Source: Tardiphaga sp.
GTDB lineage: Bacteria > Pseudomonadota > Alphaproteobacteria > Rhizobiales > Xanthobacteraceae
Direction: 5' to 3'
Assembly (NCBI GenBank): GCA_014377915.1
Contig: JACMOT010000192.1
Coordinates: 1 to 8,601, forward strand
Length of the DNA: 8,601 bases
The translations under genes and the position numbers were made by a program. This document shows, in pieces, positions 1-5,923 of the stretch; the first letter of the stretch is position 1; every line of letters starts with the position of its first letter. The notes under the pieces are model-generated. The model saw only the letters and a list, made by a program, of their open reading frames with translations. It searched no databases and was not told the origin of the DNA.

Positions 1-349
1 GACCAGCGACACGATCGGCCTGTTCGATGCGCCACGCATCGCGCGGATGAAGCCCACGGCCTATCTGATCAACACCGCGCGCGGCGGCATCGTGGTGGAA
101 GCCGCCTTGTACGACGCGCTGGTCGCGAAGAAGCTCGCCGGCGCCGGGCTCGACGTGTTCGAGGTGGAACCGCCGCCGCACGACCACAAGCTGTTCGATC
201 TACCCAACGTCATCATCGCGCCGCATGTCGCCGGCGTGACGCGGGAGGCGCTCGCCCGCATGGGGCTACAGACCGCGCTCAACATGCTGAGCGTCCTCGA
301 CGGCGAGCCGATCCGGCAGAATGCCGTCAATGCCGAAGTGCTCGGCTAG
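1..349 (+). CDS. D-2-hydroxyacid dehydrogenase, C-terminal part (5' end outside window)
   Basis: The reading frame is open from base 2 and ends at TAG 347-349, giving 115 visible residues. Proteins of this family usually have about 310-340, so roughly the last third is present. The family (phosphoglycerate dehydrogenase / glyoxylate reductase type) interconverts 2-hydroxy acids and 2-oxo acids with NAD(P)H in the cytoplasm. Visible hallmarks are INTARGG at the end of the Rossmann domain, the helix-strand segment ending GLDVFEVEPPP, which holds the conserved Glu of the catalytic triad, and APHVAGVT, which holds the catalytic His. The C-terminus (NMLSVLDGEPIRQNAVN) is typical. The substrate cannot be told from this fragment, because the substrate-binding domain is mostly outside the window. 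A strong hairpin follows the stop, and the amidase gene starts 63 bases later on the same strand, so the two may have been parts of one catabolic set. Confidence 0.9.
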   Translation, partial: TSDTIGLFDAPRIARMKPTAYLINTARGGIVVEAALYDALVAKKLAGAGLDVFEVEPPPHDHKLFDLPNVIIAPHVAGVTREALARMGLQTALNMLSVLDGEPIRQNAVNAEVLG

Positions 350-359
350 CCTCGCCAAT

Positions 360-385
360 AACCGGCGCGGTCCGTCGCGCCGGTT
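360..385 (+). terminator. Perfect GC-rich hairpin after the dehydrogenase gene
   Basis: The arms 360-369 (AACCGGCGCG) and 376-385 (CGCGCCGGTT) are a perfect 10-bp inverted repeat around a 6-base loop. The hairpin starts 11 bases after the dehydrogenase stop, where an intrinsic terminator would be expected. The U-tract is poor: the stem is followed by ACCCCCTTCCC, with only a short TTTT run about 15 bases further on. It may therefore terminate weakly, terminate with help, or protect the 3' end of the mRNA. Confidence 0.5.
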
Positions 386-412
386 ACCCCCTTCCCGCAT
401 TTTCGAGTACGC

Positions 413-1840
413 ATGATGTCTTTCAAGGAATATGGCGACTACGACGCGCTCGGCCTTGCCGCTCTGGTGCGCAGCAAACAGATGAACGCGCGCGAATTGC
501 TCGACGAGGCGGTCGAGCGCTGCGAGCGGGTCAATCCGGAAATCAACGCCGTCGTGGTGCGTCATGAAGATTATGCGCAGCGCCAGATCGAAGCCGGCCT
601 GCCCGATGCGCCATTCGTCGGCGTGCCGTTCCTGCTCAAGGACCTCGAACTACTCGACGGCACCCGCACCACCTTCGGCGCCAGCCTCTACAGAGACCAT
701 GTCGCCGACCATACCGGCACCCTCGCCCAGCGCTATCTCGACGCGGGCCTGACCATGTTCGGCAAGAGCGCCAGCCCGGAATTCGGACTGATGCCGACCA
801 CCGAGGGCCGGCTGCACGGCCCGACCCGCAACCCGTGGAATCCCGATCATTCCTCGGGCGGCTCGTCGGGCGGCGCGGCGGCGGCGGTCGCGGCGCGCAT
901 CCTGCCGGTGGCGCATGCCAGCGATGGCGGCGGCTCGATCCGCATCCCGGCCTCGGCCTGCGGCGTGTTCGGCCTGAAGCCGACCCGCGCGCGCAATCCG
1001 TCCGGCCCGGACAAGGGCGAGGGCTGGGGCGGCTTTTCCTGCGGCCATGTGGTCAGCCTCAGCGTGCGCGACAGCGCCGCGATGCTCCCCGCCACCCATG
1101 GCGCCGAACCGATCAGCCCCTATTGCGCGCCCTCGCCGGCGCGGCCGTTTCTCGACGAGGTCAGCCGCGATCCCGGCCGGCTGCGGATTTCCTTCACCGA
1201 CCAGTCGCCTTATGGCGACGCCATCGATCCGGAGATCGCGGCCGCGGTGCGCGATGTCGCGAAAATGCTGGAAGGCCTCGGTCACCATGTCGAAGAACGC
1301 GCGCCGGTGCTGGCCGCCGATCCCGCTATGGTGATCGCGGCGGTCGTCGCCGCCAATACCGCGGCGACGGTGCGCGGCGCCGAGCAGACATTCGGTCGCG
1401 CAATGACCGCCGACGATTTCGAGAAACTGACACTGGGCAGCGCGCACAATGCGCGCAAGGCCAGCGCGATGGACTATGTGCTGGCGCTGCAGAACGCGTT
1501 CCAGATCTCACGCGGCCTGACCGACTTCTTCCCCGGCTGCGAAGTTTTCCTGTCGCCGACCTTGTGCCTGCCGCCGCTGCCGATCGGCGCGATTGACACC
1601 ATGTCGGATACGCTCGGCCAGATCCCGCCGCTGCTGCGCCGCTACATGCCGGGCACCAGCATGGCCAACATGTCCGGCCAGCCGTCGATGTCGGTGCCGC
1701 TGGCCTGGAATAGTGCCGGCCTGCCGCTCGGGATGATGTTCACCGGCCGCTTCGGCGACGAGGCGACCTTGTTCCGGCTCGCCGCCCAGTTGGAAAACCA
1801 CCGACCCTGGAAGCAGCGGCGGCCGCCAATCTGTGCCTGA
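413..1840 (+). CDS. Amidase (amidase-signature family hydrolase)
   Basis: The 475-residue product has the usual length for this family, which hydrolyses C-N bonds of amides with a Ser-cisSer-Lys triad. The triad is complete: Lys76 in PFLLKDL, the cis-Ser at residue 151 in the SSGGSSGG stretch (147-154), and nucleophile Ser175 in [11 protein letters not shown]. The spacings Lys-cisSer 75 and cisSer-Ser 24 match those known for fatty acid amide hydrolase. [12 protein letters not shown] follows, as is typical. No signal peptide is seen, so it should be cytoplasmic. The substrate is unknown: members include aryl-acyl amidases, nylon-oligomer hydrolases and the GatA subunit. GatA is unlikely, because no gatB or gatC lies next to it. 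Two ATGs in a row (413 and 416) compete as start and neither has a clear Shine-Dalgarno site, so the start is uncertain by one residue. The gene lies 63 bases after the dehydrogenase. Confidence 0.92.
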   Translation: MMSFKEYGDYDALGLAALVRSKQMNARELLDEAVERCERVNPEINAVVVRHEDYAQRQIEAGLPDAPFVGVPFLLKDLELLDGTRTTFGASLYRDHVADHTGTLAQRYLDAGLTMFGKSASPEFGLMPTTEGRLHGPTRNPWNPDHSSGGSSGGAAAAVAARILPVAHASDGGGSIRIPASACGVFGLKPTRARNPSGPDKGEGWGGFSCGHVVSLSVRDSAAMLPATHGAEPISPYCAPSPARPFLDEVSRDPGRLRISFTDQSPYGDAIDPEIAAAVRDVAKMLEGLGHHVEERAPVLAADPAMVIAAVVAANTAATVRGAEQTFGRAMTADDFEKLTLGSAHNARKASAMDYVLALQNAFQISRGLTDFFPGCEVFLSPTLCLPPLPIGAIDTMSDTLGQIPPLLRRYMPGTSMANMSGQPSMSVPLAWNSAGLPLGMMFTGRFGDEATLFRLAAQLENHRPWKQRRPPICA

Positions 1841-1855
1841 CGCAGTCATAAATAG

Positions 1856-1861
1856 TATAAA
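1856..1861 (+). promoter_or_regulatory. Possible -10 element (TATAAA) before the hypothetical gene
   Basis: An AT-rich patch, ATAAATAGTATAAAT, stands out from the GC-rich surroundings 61 bases before the ATG of the next gene. TATAAA at 1856-1861 resembles a sigma-70 -10 box. No convincing -35 box lies 16-18 bases upstream, so this is only a candidate. Confidence 0.25.
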
Positions 1862-1921
1862 TGGGAACTACGCGCCGACTCAAACGTCATCAGATTTAGC
1901 GGGTTTAGTCGAGGGACGAAG

Positions 1922-2467
1922 ATGACTCCGAGCGATCCGACCGAGCATGCGCTCGCTGCCATCGCCAGCATTCTCGACCATTCCAGGGAGCACCCGGAAA
2001 CCCGTTCCAACAATGAAAGGGAGTCGGGCTTCCATTTTCAGTTGGCACCCGTCATGGAAGAGCCGGTTGCCGGCGCTGAGCCAGATCCCGAACCAGAGGT
2101 CGAACTCAAGGCTGAGCCCGAGGTTGAGCACAGGCATCAATCGGCGGCGGAACCAGATCCTGAGTCGGCCGCGGCGCCTGAACCCGTTGAAGTTGCCACT
2201 TACTCAAAATCCGGTCCCGGACCGTTCGATGCCCTGCGGTTTCGCTGGAGCGCCCGGCTCGGCGATGATGGCGGTTACTATGTCGACGAAACGATCGGTC
2301 CGCATTCGCGGCCACTGTCCTCCGGCCCGATGTCGGCCGATCAGGTCATCGGTTTCATCGACGAACGCGAACGCTCGGCGCGCGAGCGGTTCGACGCGCT
2401 GAAACGCGAGATGAGCGCCGGTAGCCACAGCGCTGTCGATCCAGGTCGGTATGGAGGCGAGACTTGA
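1922..2467 (+). CDS. Protein of unknown function with acidic proline-rich middle
   Basis: I do not recognise a family for this 181-residue product. The start ATG has a good ribosome site, GAGG at 1911-1914, seven bases upstream. Residues 1-40 look like a short helix (EHALAAIASILDH) plus polar linker. Residues 46-92 are a low-complexity acidic run built on repeated Glu-Pro and Asp-Pro pairs (AEPDPEPEVELKAEPEVE), probably disordered. Residues 100-165 look folded: an aromatic-rich patch (FDALRFRWSARL, DGGYYVDETIGPH) and then a charged helix (ADQVIGFIDERERSARERF). No signal peptide or membrane segment is seen. The folded C-terminal part, good start signal and GC-rich codons support a real gene. 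It lies 81 bases after the amidase and a candidate -10 box sits between them, so it may be transcribed on its own. A role cannot be assigned. Confidence 0.7.
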   Translation: MTPSDPTEHALAAIASILDHSREHPETRSNNERESGFHFQLAPVMEEPVAGAEPDPEPEVELKAEPEVEHRHQSAAEPDPESAAAPEPVEVATYSKSGPGPFDALRFRWSARLGDDGGYYVDETIGPHSRPLSSGPMSADQVIGFIDERERSARERFDALKREMSAGSHSAVDPGRYGGET

Positions 2468-2780
2468 AGCGACCGCGAGACGTGATGGGTGCTCGCTGAA
2501 TCGTGTCCCGGACGCGATGCATCACGCCCCCCTTGGGCGTGGTGCTTCGCAGAGCCGGGACCATACCAGACGCCGACGTTCGCGACGGTCCCGGCTCTGC
2601 CAAGCAGCGCTTTGTGCTGCATCGCGTCCGAGACAAGTGACCGGGTTCAATCCGTAACGATCACGATCTGGCGGCAGGCGCTTGCGGTGCGATATTGAAT
2701 CACGCGGACATCACGGTAGACTGGTTGCCAAACCTCACGGCGCAAGGGCTGCCGCGAAACACAACTCCGGGGGAATCGTG
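2468..2780. other. 313-base gap: structured repeat plus unassigned leader
   Basis: No convincing gene lies here. The short open frames within it run through the palindromic repeat at 2504-2635 and look accidental. Bases 2636-2780 hold no recognisable RNA gene or operator. They presumably contain the promoter and leader of the pheC-like gene, but I cannot point to clear -35 and -10 boxes. Confidence 0.6.
2504..2635. repeat. Cloverleaf-like palindromic intergenic repeat
   Basis: The outer arms 2504-2521 and 2618-2635 pair at 17 of 18 positions (TGTCCCGGACGCGATGCA against its complement). Three hairpins lie inside: 2523-2529 with 2535-2541 (CACGCCC/GGGCGTG), 2549-2562 with 2587-2600 (perfect 14 bp, GCAGAGCCGGGACC), and 2604-2610 with 2614-2620 (7 bp, one G-T pair). 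The third overlaps the outer 3' arm by three bases, so the two compete slightly. The GTCCCGGACGCG and GCAGAGCCGGGACC words are, to my knowledge, a common dispersed intergenic repeat in Bradyrhizobium-type genomes. It lies 36 bases after the stop of the hypothetical gene and could end or stabilise that transcript. Confidence 0.75.
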
Positions 2781-3563
2781 ATGGTCCGTATTCTGGCGGT
2801 TACGCTGGCGCTGTGCTGCATGCTGATTGCGCCGTCGCGCGGTGAGGTGCCCGCCGCTTCCCGGCTTGACGAAATCATCTCCCGCGGCACGTTGCGGGTC
2901 GGCCTGACCGGCGATTATGCGCCATTCAGTTCGTTCGACGCGGCCACCTCGGGCTTCAGCGGCTTTGACGTCGAGATGGCGCAGTCGCTGGGCGAGGCGC
3001 TGGGTGTGAAGGTCGAGTTTGTCCGTACCAGCTGGCCGAAACTGGCGAGTGATTTCGCCGCCGACCAGTTCGACGTGGCGATGGGTGGCATCTCCATCAC
3101 GCTGGACCGGCAGAAGAAGGGGTTGTTCTCGACGCCGATCATGCGCGAAGGCAAGACGCCGATCGCGCGCTGCGCCGACAAGGAGCGGTTCGGCACGCTG
3201 GCGGAGATCGACCAGCCCGGCGTCCGGGTGATCGTCAATCCCGGCGGCACCAATGAGCGCTTTGCCCGCGCCCGCATCAAGCAGGCCGAGATCAAGCTCT
3301 TTCCCGATAATACCAAGATTTTCGACGAGATCGCCGAGGGCCGCGCCGACCTGATGATGACGGACTCGTCGGAGACCCGCTATCAGCAGAAACGGCATCC
3401 GGGCGTGCTCTGCGCCGTGCATCCCGAGACGCCGTTCGACTTCGCCGAGAAGGCCTACTGGCTGCAGCGCGACATCGCGCTGAAGGCCTTTGTCGATCAG
3501 TGGCTGCACATCATGCGGGAGAATGGCGGTTACGCGGCGATCAACCAGCGCTGGTTCAATTGA
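2781..3563 (+). CDS. pheC: Periplasmic cyclohexadienyl dehydratase-like protein (solute-binding fold)
   Basis: The 260-residue product begins with a signal peptide (MVRILAVTLALCCMLIAP, residues 1-18), with cleavage probably near residues 21-26. The rest is a type-2 periplasmic binding fold. It closely follows Pseudomonas aeruginosa PheC as I recall it: RLDEIISRGTLRVGLTGDYAPF, GFDVEMAQSLGEALG, RTSWPKLASDFA, DVAMGGISI, IDQPGV, IVNPGGTNERFARA, ADLMMTD, CAVHPETPFDFAEKAYWL and VDQWLHI. PheC converts prephenate to phenylpyruvate and arogenate to phenylalanine in the periplasm. Asp195 and Glu198 in TDSSE probably match its active-site region, with the Glu as the likely catalytic residue. No permease or ATPase gene for amino-acid import lies beside it, which favours an enzyme over a transporter subunit. 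ATG 2781 is chosen because it starts the signal peptide; GTG 2778 and an upstream ATG at 2682 are in frame. The ribosome site is a weak GGGGGA at 2769-2774. Confidence 0.8.
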   Translation: MVRILAVTLALCCMLIAPSRGEVPAASRLDEIISRGTLRVGLTGDYAPFSSFDAATSGFSGFDVEMAQSLGEALGVKVEFVRTSWPKLASDFAADQFDVAMGGISITLDRQKKGLFSTPIMREGKTPIARCADKERFGTLAEIDQPGVRVIVNPGGTNERFARARIKQAEIKLFPDNTKIFDEIAEGRADLMMTDSSETRYQQKRHPGVLCAVHPETPFDFAEKAYWLQRDIALKAFVDQWLHIMRENGGYAAINQRWFN

Positions 3564-3580
3564 TACGACCTCGTCCTTGT

Positions 3581-3709
3581 GGGCGCGAGGGCACCGCCCG
3601 AACGAACCTCAGCCACTCCAGTTGGAGTGGCGGGGAATCCGGAGATGTTTTGAACATCATGGGATTCCGGGTTCGGTCGCAGCTCACGCTGCTCCCGCCC
3701 CGGAATGAC
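3581..3709. repeat. Mosaic palindromic repeat, copy A, between convergent genes
   Basis: The left part, 3581-3608, matches 7777-7804 at 26 of 28 bases. The right part, 3665-3709, matches 7837-7881 at 39 of 45. The middle differs: this copy has an extra 8-bp hairpin (CCACTCCA 3613-3620 with 3623-3630), a GGAATCC/GGATTCC stem (3634-3640 with 3662-3668) and a GATGTT/AACATC stem (3644-3649 with 3653-3658). It fills the gap between the pheC-like gene and the opposing cupin gene, so it could act as a two-way terminator. No open frame with gene-like features is present. Confidence 0.8.
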
Positions 3710-3717
3710 ATCCAGAA

Positions 3718-4125
3718 TTATTCGCCGACTGCCCCCGCATAGTCTTCGTCGCTGACCTGCTCCAGCCAGGTCGCGTGGCTGCCGTCGAGCGCTTCCTGCA
3801 TCGCGATATGGGTCATGGCATTGGTCGGCGACGCGCCGTGCCAGTGTTTTTCGCCGGGCGGAATCCACACCACATCGCCGGGACGGATCTCGATAATCGG
3901 CCCGCCCAGGCTCTGCACCCGACCGATACCTGTGACCACATACAGTGTCTGGCCGAGCGGGTGGGTGTGCCAGGCGGTGCGCGCGCCGGGCTCGAACGAG
4001 ACCCGCGCCGACACCAGCCGCGCCGGCGCTTCCGCCGCGATGATCGGGTCCTGAAACACCGTCCCGGTAAAATACTCATGCGGCGCGCGCACGCTCGGAC
4101 GCGATCCTGCTTCCAGAATCTTCAT
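3718..4125 (-). CDS. Small manganese/iron-type cupin, similar to cupin hydroxynitrile lyase
   Basis: The 135-residue product is a single-domain cupin, probably cytoplasmic. Motif 1 is residues 46-61 ([16 protein letters not shown]) and motif 2 is 81-96 ([16 protein letters not shown]). Likely metal ligands are His53, His55, Gln59 and His94. Length and sequence follow the Granulicella tundricola hydroxynitrile lyase as I remember it, with the same residue numbers for the ligands and with Ala40, Val42, His96, His106 and Gln110 also in place. That enzyme cleaves or forms cyanohydrins using Mn. Whether this is its natural role is doubtful, since many near relatives are uncharacterised cupins. The start ATG (4123-4125) has a good GGAGA ribosome site about seven bases upstream (complement of 4132-4136). 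It lies downstream of the RraA-like gene on the same strand, separated by 134 bases that hold a repeat, so shared transcription is possible but not shown. Confidence 0.88.
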   Translation of the reverse strand: MKILEAGSRPSVRAPHEYFTGTVFQDPIIAAEAPARLVSARVSFEPGARTAWHTHPLGQTLYVVTGIGRVQSLGGPIIEIRPGDVVWIPPGEKHWHGASPTNAMTHIAMQEALDGSHATWLEQVSDEDYAGAVGE

Positions 4126-4143
4126 GGCCGGTCTCCGTTGTGG

Positions 4144-4240
4144 CCCTCATGGTGAGGCGCGCGTCTCCGCGCATCCCACCATGAGGGAGAACACTCCCCG
4201 TCCTTCGAGACGTCGCGCCGGTGCGCGACTCCCCAGGACG
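4144..4240. repeat. Two palindromic units between the cupin and RraA-like genes
   Basis: Unit 1 has perfect 11-bp arms, 4144-4154 (CCCTCATGGTG) and 4177-4187, around an inner GCGCG/CGCGC stem (4157-4161 with 4168-4172). Unit 2 has outer arms CGTCCT/AGGACG (4199-4204 with 4235-4240) and a perfect inner 7-bp stem, GTCGCGC/GCGCGAC (4212-4218 with 4223-4229). The words CCTCATGGTGAGG and GTCCTTCGAGACG are, to my knowledge, common in dispersed repeats of rhizobial genomes. Transcripts from the RraA-like gene would pass through both before reaching the cupin gene, so they may reduce its expression. Confidence 0.7.
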
Positions 4241-4259
4241 AGGGTCTCGGTAGGCTGCT

Positions 4260-4958
4260 TTACTTCTTCGACGCGGCGTAACGCGCCTTGGTGTCGGCGT
4301 TCATCGGATAGAGGCCCGGCAGCGCCGCGCCATTATTGACCTCATCGACGATCCACGCCTCCATGCGCTCCTGCTCCGCACCCTCGGCGAGGATCAGATC
4401 GAGGAACGCCTTCGGGATCACCACCGCGCCATCCTGGTCGGCGACGATGACGTCATCCGGGAAGATCGCGACGCCGCCGCAGCCGATCGGCTCGCCCCAG
4501 CCGACGAAGGTGAGACCCGCCACCGACGGCGGCGCGGCGTAGCCCGCGCACCACACCGGCAGATCGGTGCCGAGCACGCCTTCGAGATCGCGCACCGCGC
4601 CATCGGTGATCAGCGCCGCGACGCCGCGCTTCTTCATGCGCGCGCACAGAATGTCGCCGAAAATGCCGGCGTCGGTAACGCCCATGGCGTCGACCACGGC
4701 GATGCAGCCTTCCGGCATCGCTTCGATCGCGGTGCGGGTCGAGATCGGCGACGACCACGATTCCGGGGTCGCGAGATCCTCGCGAGCGGGCACGAAGCGC
4801 AGTGTGAAGGCGGAGCCGACCAGGCGCGGCTGGCCGGGACGCAACGGCTTCGAGCCGCGCAGCCAGACGTTTCGCAGCCCCTTCTTCAGCAGAACCGTGG
4901 TGATGGTCGCCGTAGAAACCTTGGACAGGATGGCGATCGCTTCGGGGGTCAGGGACAT
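4260..4958 (-). CDS. RraA-like / HMG-CHA aldolase-fold protein
   Basis: The 232-residue product belongs to the RraA-like superfamily, which includes the RNase E inhibitor RraA and the class II 4-hydroxy-4-methyl-2-oxoglutarate / 4-carboxy-4-hydroxy-2-oxoadipate pyruvate aldolases. The aldolase signature Asp-x20-Arg-Asp is present: Asp102 in FGDILCARM and Arg123-Asp124 in ITDGAVRDLEG. This favours a lyase or aldolase over an RNase E regulator. Other family marks are GSAFTLRFVP, VVDAMGVTDAGIFGD, and the late segment DDVIVADQDGAVVIP. Length is at the upper end of the family. ATG 4956-4958 is preferred because it begins the conserved helix (MSLTPEAIAIL) and follows a modest AAGAAAG ribosome site. 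An upstream ATG at 4995-4997 would add 13 basic residues. The gene diverges from pxpB and precedes the cupin gene. The substrate is unknown. Confidence 0.87.
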   Translation of the reverse strand: MSLTPEAIAILSKVSTATITTVLLKKGLRNVWLRGSKPLRPGQPRLVGSAFTLRFVPAREDLATPESWSSPISTRTAIEAMPEGCIAVVDAMGVTDAGIFGDILCARMKKRGVAALITDGAVRDLEGVLGTDLPVWCAGYAAPPSVAGLTFVGWGEPIGCGGVAIFPDDVIVADQDGAVVIPKAFLDLILAEGAEQERMEAWIVDEVNNGAALPGLYPMNADTKARYAASKK

Positions 4959-5094
4959 ACGCGGGCTTTCTTGCTGGAATTTTAATCGGCGGCGCATCTT
5001 GCGGCGGAAAGCCTTGGCGTCAAGGCCCGCGATTTCGCGGCAGCCATGGCCGGCGAGGCTTCGGCGATCAGCCCGGCTTATCGCGGTGATGCGT

Positions 5095-5132
5095 ATTAAT
5101 TAATTGAACTGGCTCACTTATTTTCAGATTGC
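5095..5132. promoter_or_regulatory. AT-rich palindrome and possible promoter before pxpB
   Basis: ATTAATTAAT at 5095-5104 is a perfect 10-base palindrome in otherwise GC-rich DNA. It sits between the divergent RraA-like gene and pxpB, where an operator is plausible. TTGAAC at 5104-5109 resembles a -35 box for pxpB, but the matching -10 region about 17 bases later (GATTGC) is poor. The regulator cannot be named. Confidence 0.3.
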
Positions 5133-5194
5133 GAATTCCACTGCCGGGTAAAACAGGCTAGACGTGGACGATCCCAATCCGATGTTGTGAGGCC

Positions 5195-5923
5195 ATGGTC
5201 GCAGCCCTTTCCCCGCCCCGCATCCTGCCATCCGGCGACGCCGCCATTACTGTGGAATTTGCCCGTACCATCGATGCGGCGGCGAACCGGCGCGTGCTGG
5301 CGCTCGACCGGCTGGTCGCCGGCGAAGCGCTGCCCGGCGTCACCGAAACGGTGCCGACCTATCGCTCGCTGCTGGTGCATTACGATCCTTTGCAGACTGG
5401 TTTCGACGCGCTCGGCGACCAACTCACCGAACTGGCGCTGCGGCCGCTTCCGGAGGCGACAGCGACGCGGCGCTGGCGAATTCCCGTGGCCTATGGCGGC
5501 GAGAACGGCATCGATCTCGAGGACGTCGCCAAGGCGCTCGACATCACCCCGGACGAGGTGGTGAAACGCCATGTCGGCGGCGACTACAAGGTGGCGATGA
5601 TCGGCTTCACCCCGGGCTGGTCCTATCTCAGCGGCCTGCCCGCCTCGATGGAAATGTCGCGGCGGCAAAATCCGCGGCTGCTGACGCCGGCCGGCACCAT
5701 CTCGATCGGCGGCATCCAGACCGGCGTGCAATGCCTCGCCGGACCCAGCGGCTGGCATCTGCTTGGCCGTACCGCGGTGCGCACCTATCAGCTCGGCCGC
5801 GACCCGATCTTCCTGCTGGAGCCGGGCGACGCCATCACCTTCGCCGCGGTCGACGACAAGACCTTTGCCGAGCAGGACCGCGCCGCCGAAGCCGGCGAAG
5901 TTGTCGCCGAGTTGATCTCATGA
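5195..5923 (+). CDS. pxpB: 5-oxoprolinase subunit PxpB (KipI family)
   Basis: The 242-residue product is a full-length KipI-family protein. In bacteria PxpA, PxpB and PxpC together hydrolyse 5-oxoproline (pyroglutamate) to glutamate using ATP in the cytoplasm; in Bacillus the same protein was named for inhibiting the sporulation kinase KinA. Family marks are LPSGDAAITVEF (11-22), VPTYRSLLVHYDP (53-65), IGFTPGWSYLSGLP (136-149), PRLLTPAGTISIGGIQTG (160-177) and GWHLLGRT (186-193). The segment TGVQCLAGPSGW departs from the usual TAIYP-x-x-x-PGGW pattern. The only visible ribosome site is TGAGG at 5188-5192, just two bases before the ATG, which is unusually close. No other in-frame start upstream looks better. 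The gene ends in a 4-base ATGA overlap with pxpC, which implies translational coupling. Confidence 0.92.
   Translation: MVAALSPPRILPSGDAAITVEFARTIDAAANRRVLALDRLVAGEALPGVTETVPTYRSLLVHYDPLQTGFDALGDQLTELALRPLPEATATRRWRIPVAYGGENGIDLEDVAKALDITPDEVVKRHVGGDYKVAMIGFTPGWSYLSGLPASMEMSRRQNPRLLTPAGTISIGGIQTGVQCLAGPSGWHLLGRTAVRTYQLGRDPIFLLEPGDAITFAAVDDKTFAEQDRAAEAGEVVAELIS

Noticed and set aside
650..1447. A 265-residue open frame on the minus strand inside the amidase gene
   Set aside because: It lies opposite the well-supported amidase, is rich in Arg, Ala and Gly with no family motif, and is what high-GC coding DNA produces on its other strand.
2046..2200. Glu-Pro repeat stretch as a DNA tandem repeat or CRISPR-like array
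   Set aside because: The repetition is at the level of short amino-acid pairs with varied codons; there is no fixed-length DNA unit or spacer pattern.
2504..2635. The cloverleaf shape as a tRNA or other standard RNA gene
   Set aside because: It is too long, lacks the T-loop GGTTCRA and anticodon arm features, and the stems are of repeat type.
2682..2780. An N-terminal extension of the pheC-like protein starting at ATG 2682
   Set aside because: The extra 33 residues are basic and polar and would bury the signal peptide that begins at 2781.
2700..3509. A 269-residue minus-strand open frame opposite the pheC-like gene
   Set aside because: The plus strand carries a signal peptide and clear family motifs throughout; the minus-strand product shows none and lacks a sensible start context.
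5114..5758. A 214-residue minus-strand open frame opposite pxpB
   Set aside because: The PxpB family match on the plus strand explains the region; the antisense product is Arg-rich and unrecognisable.
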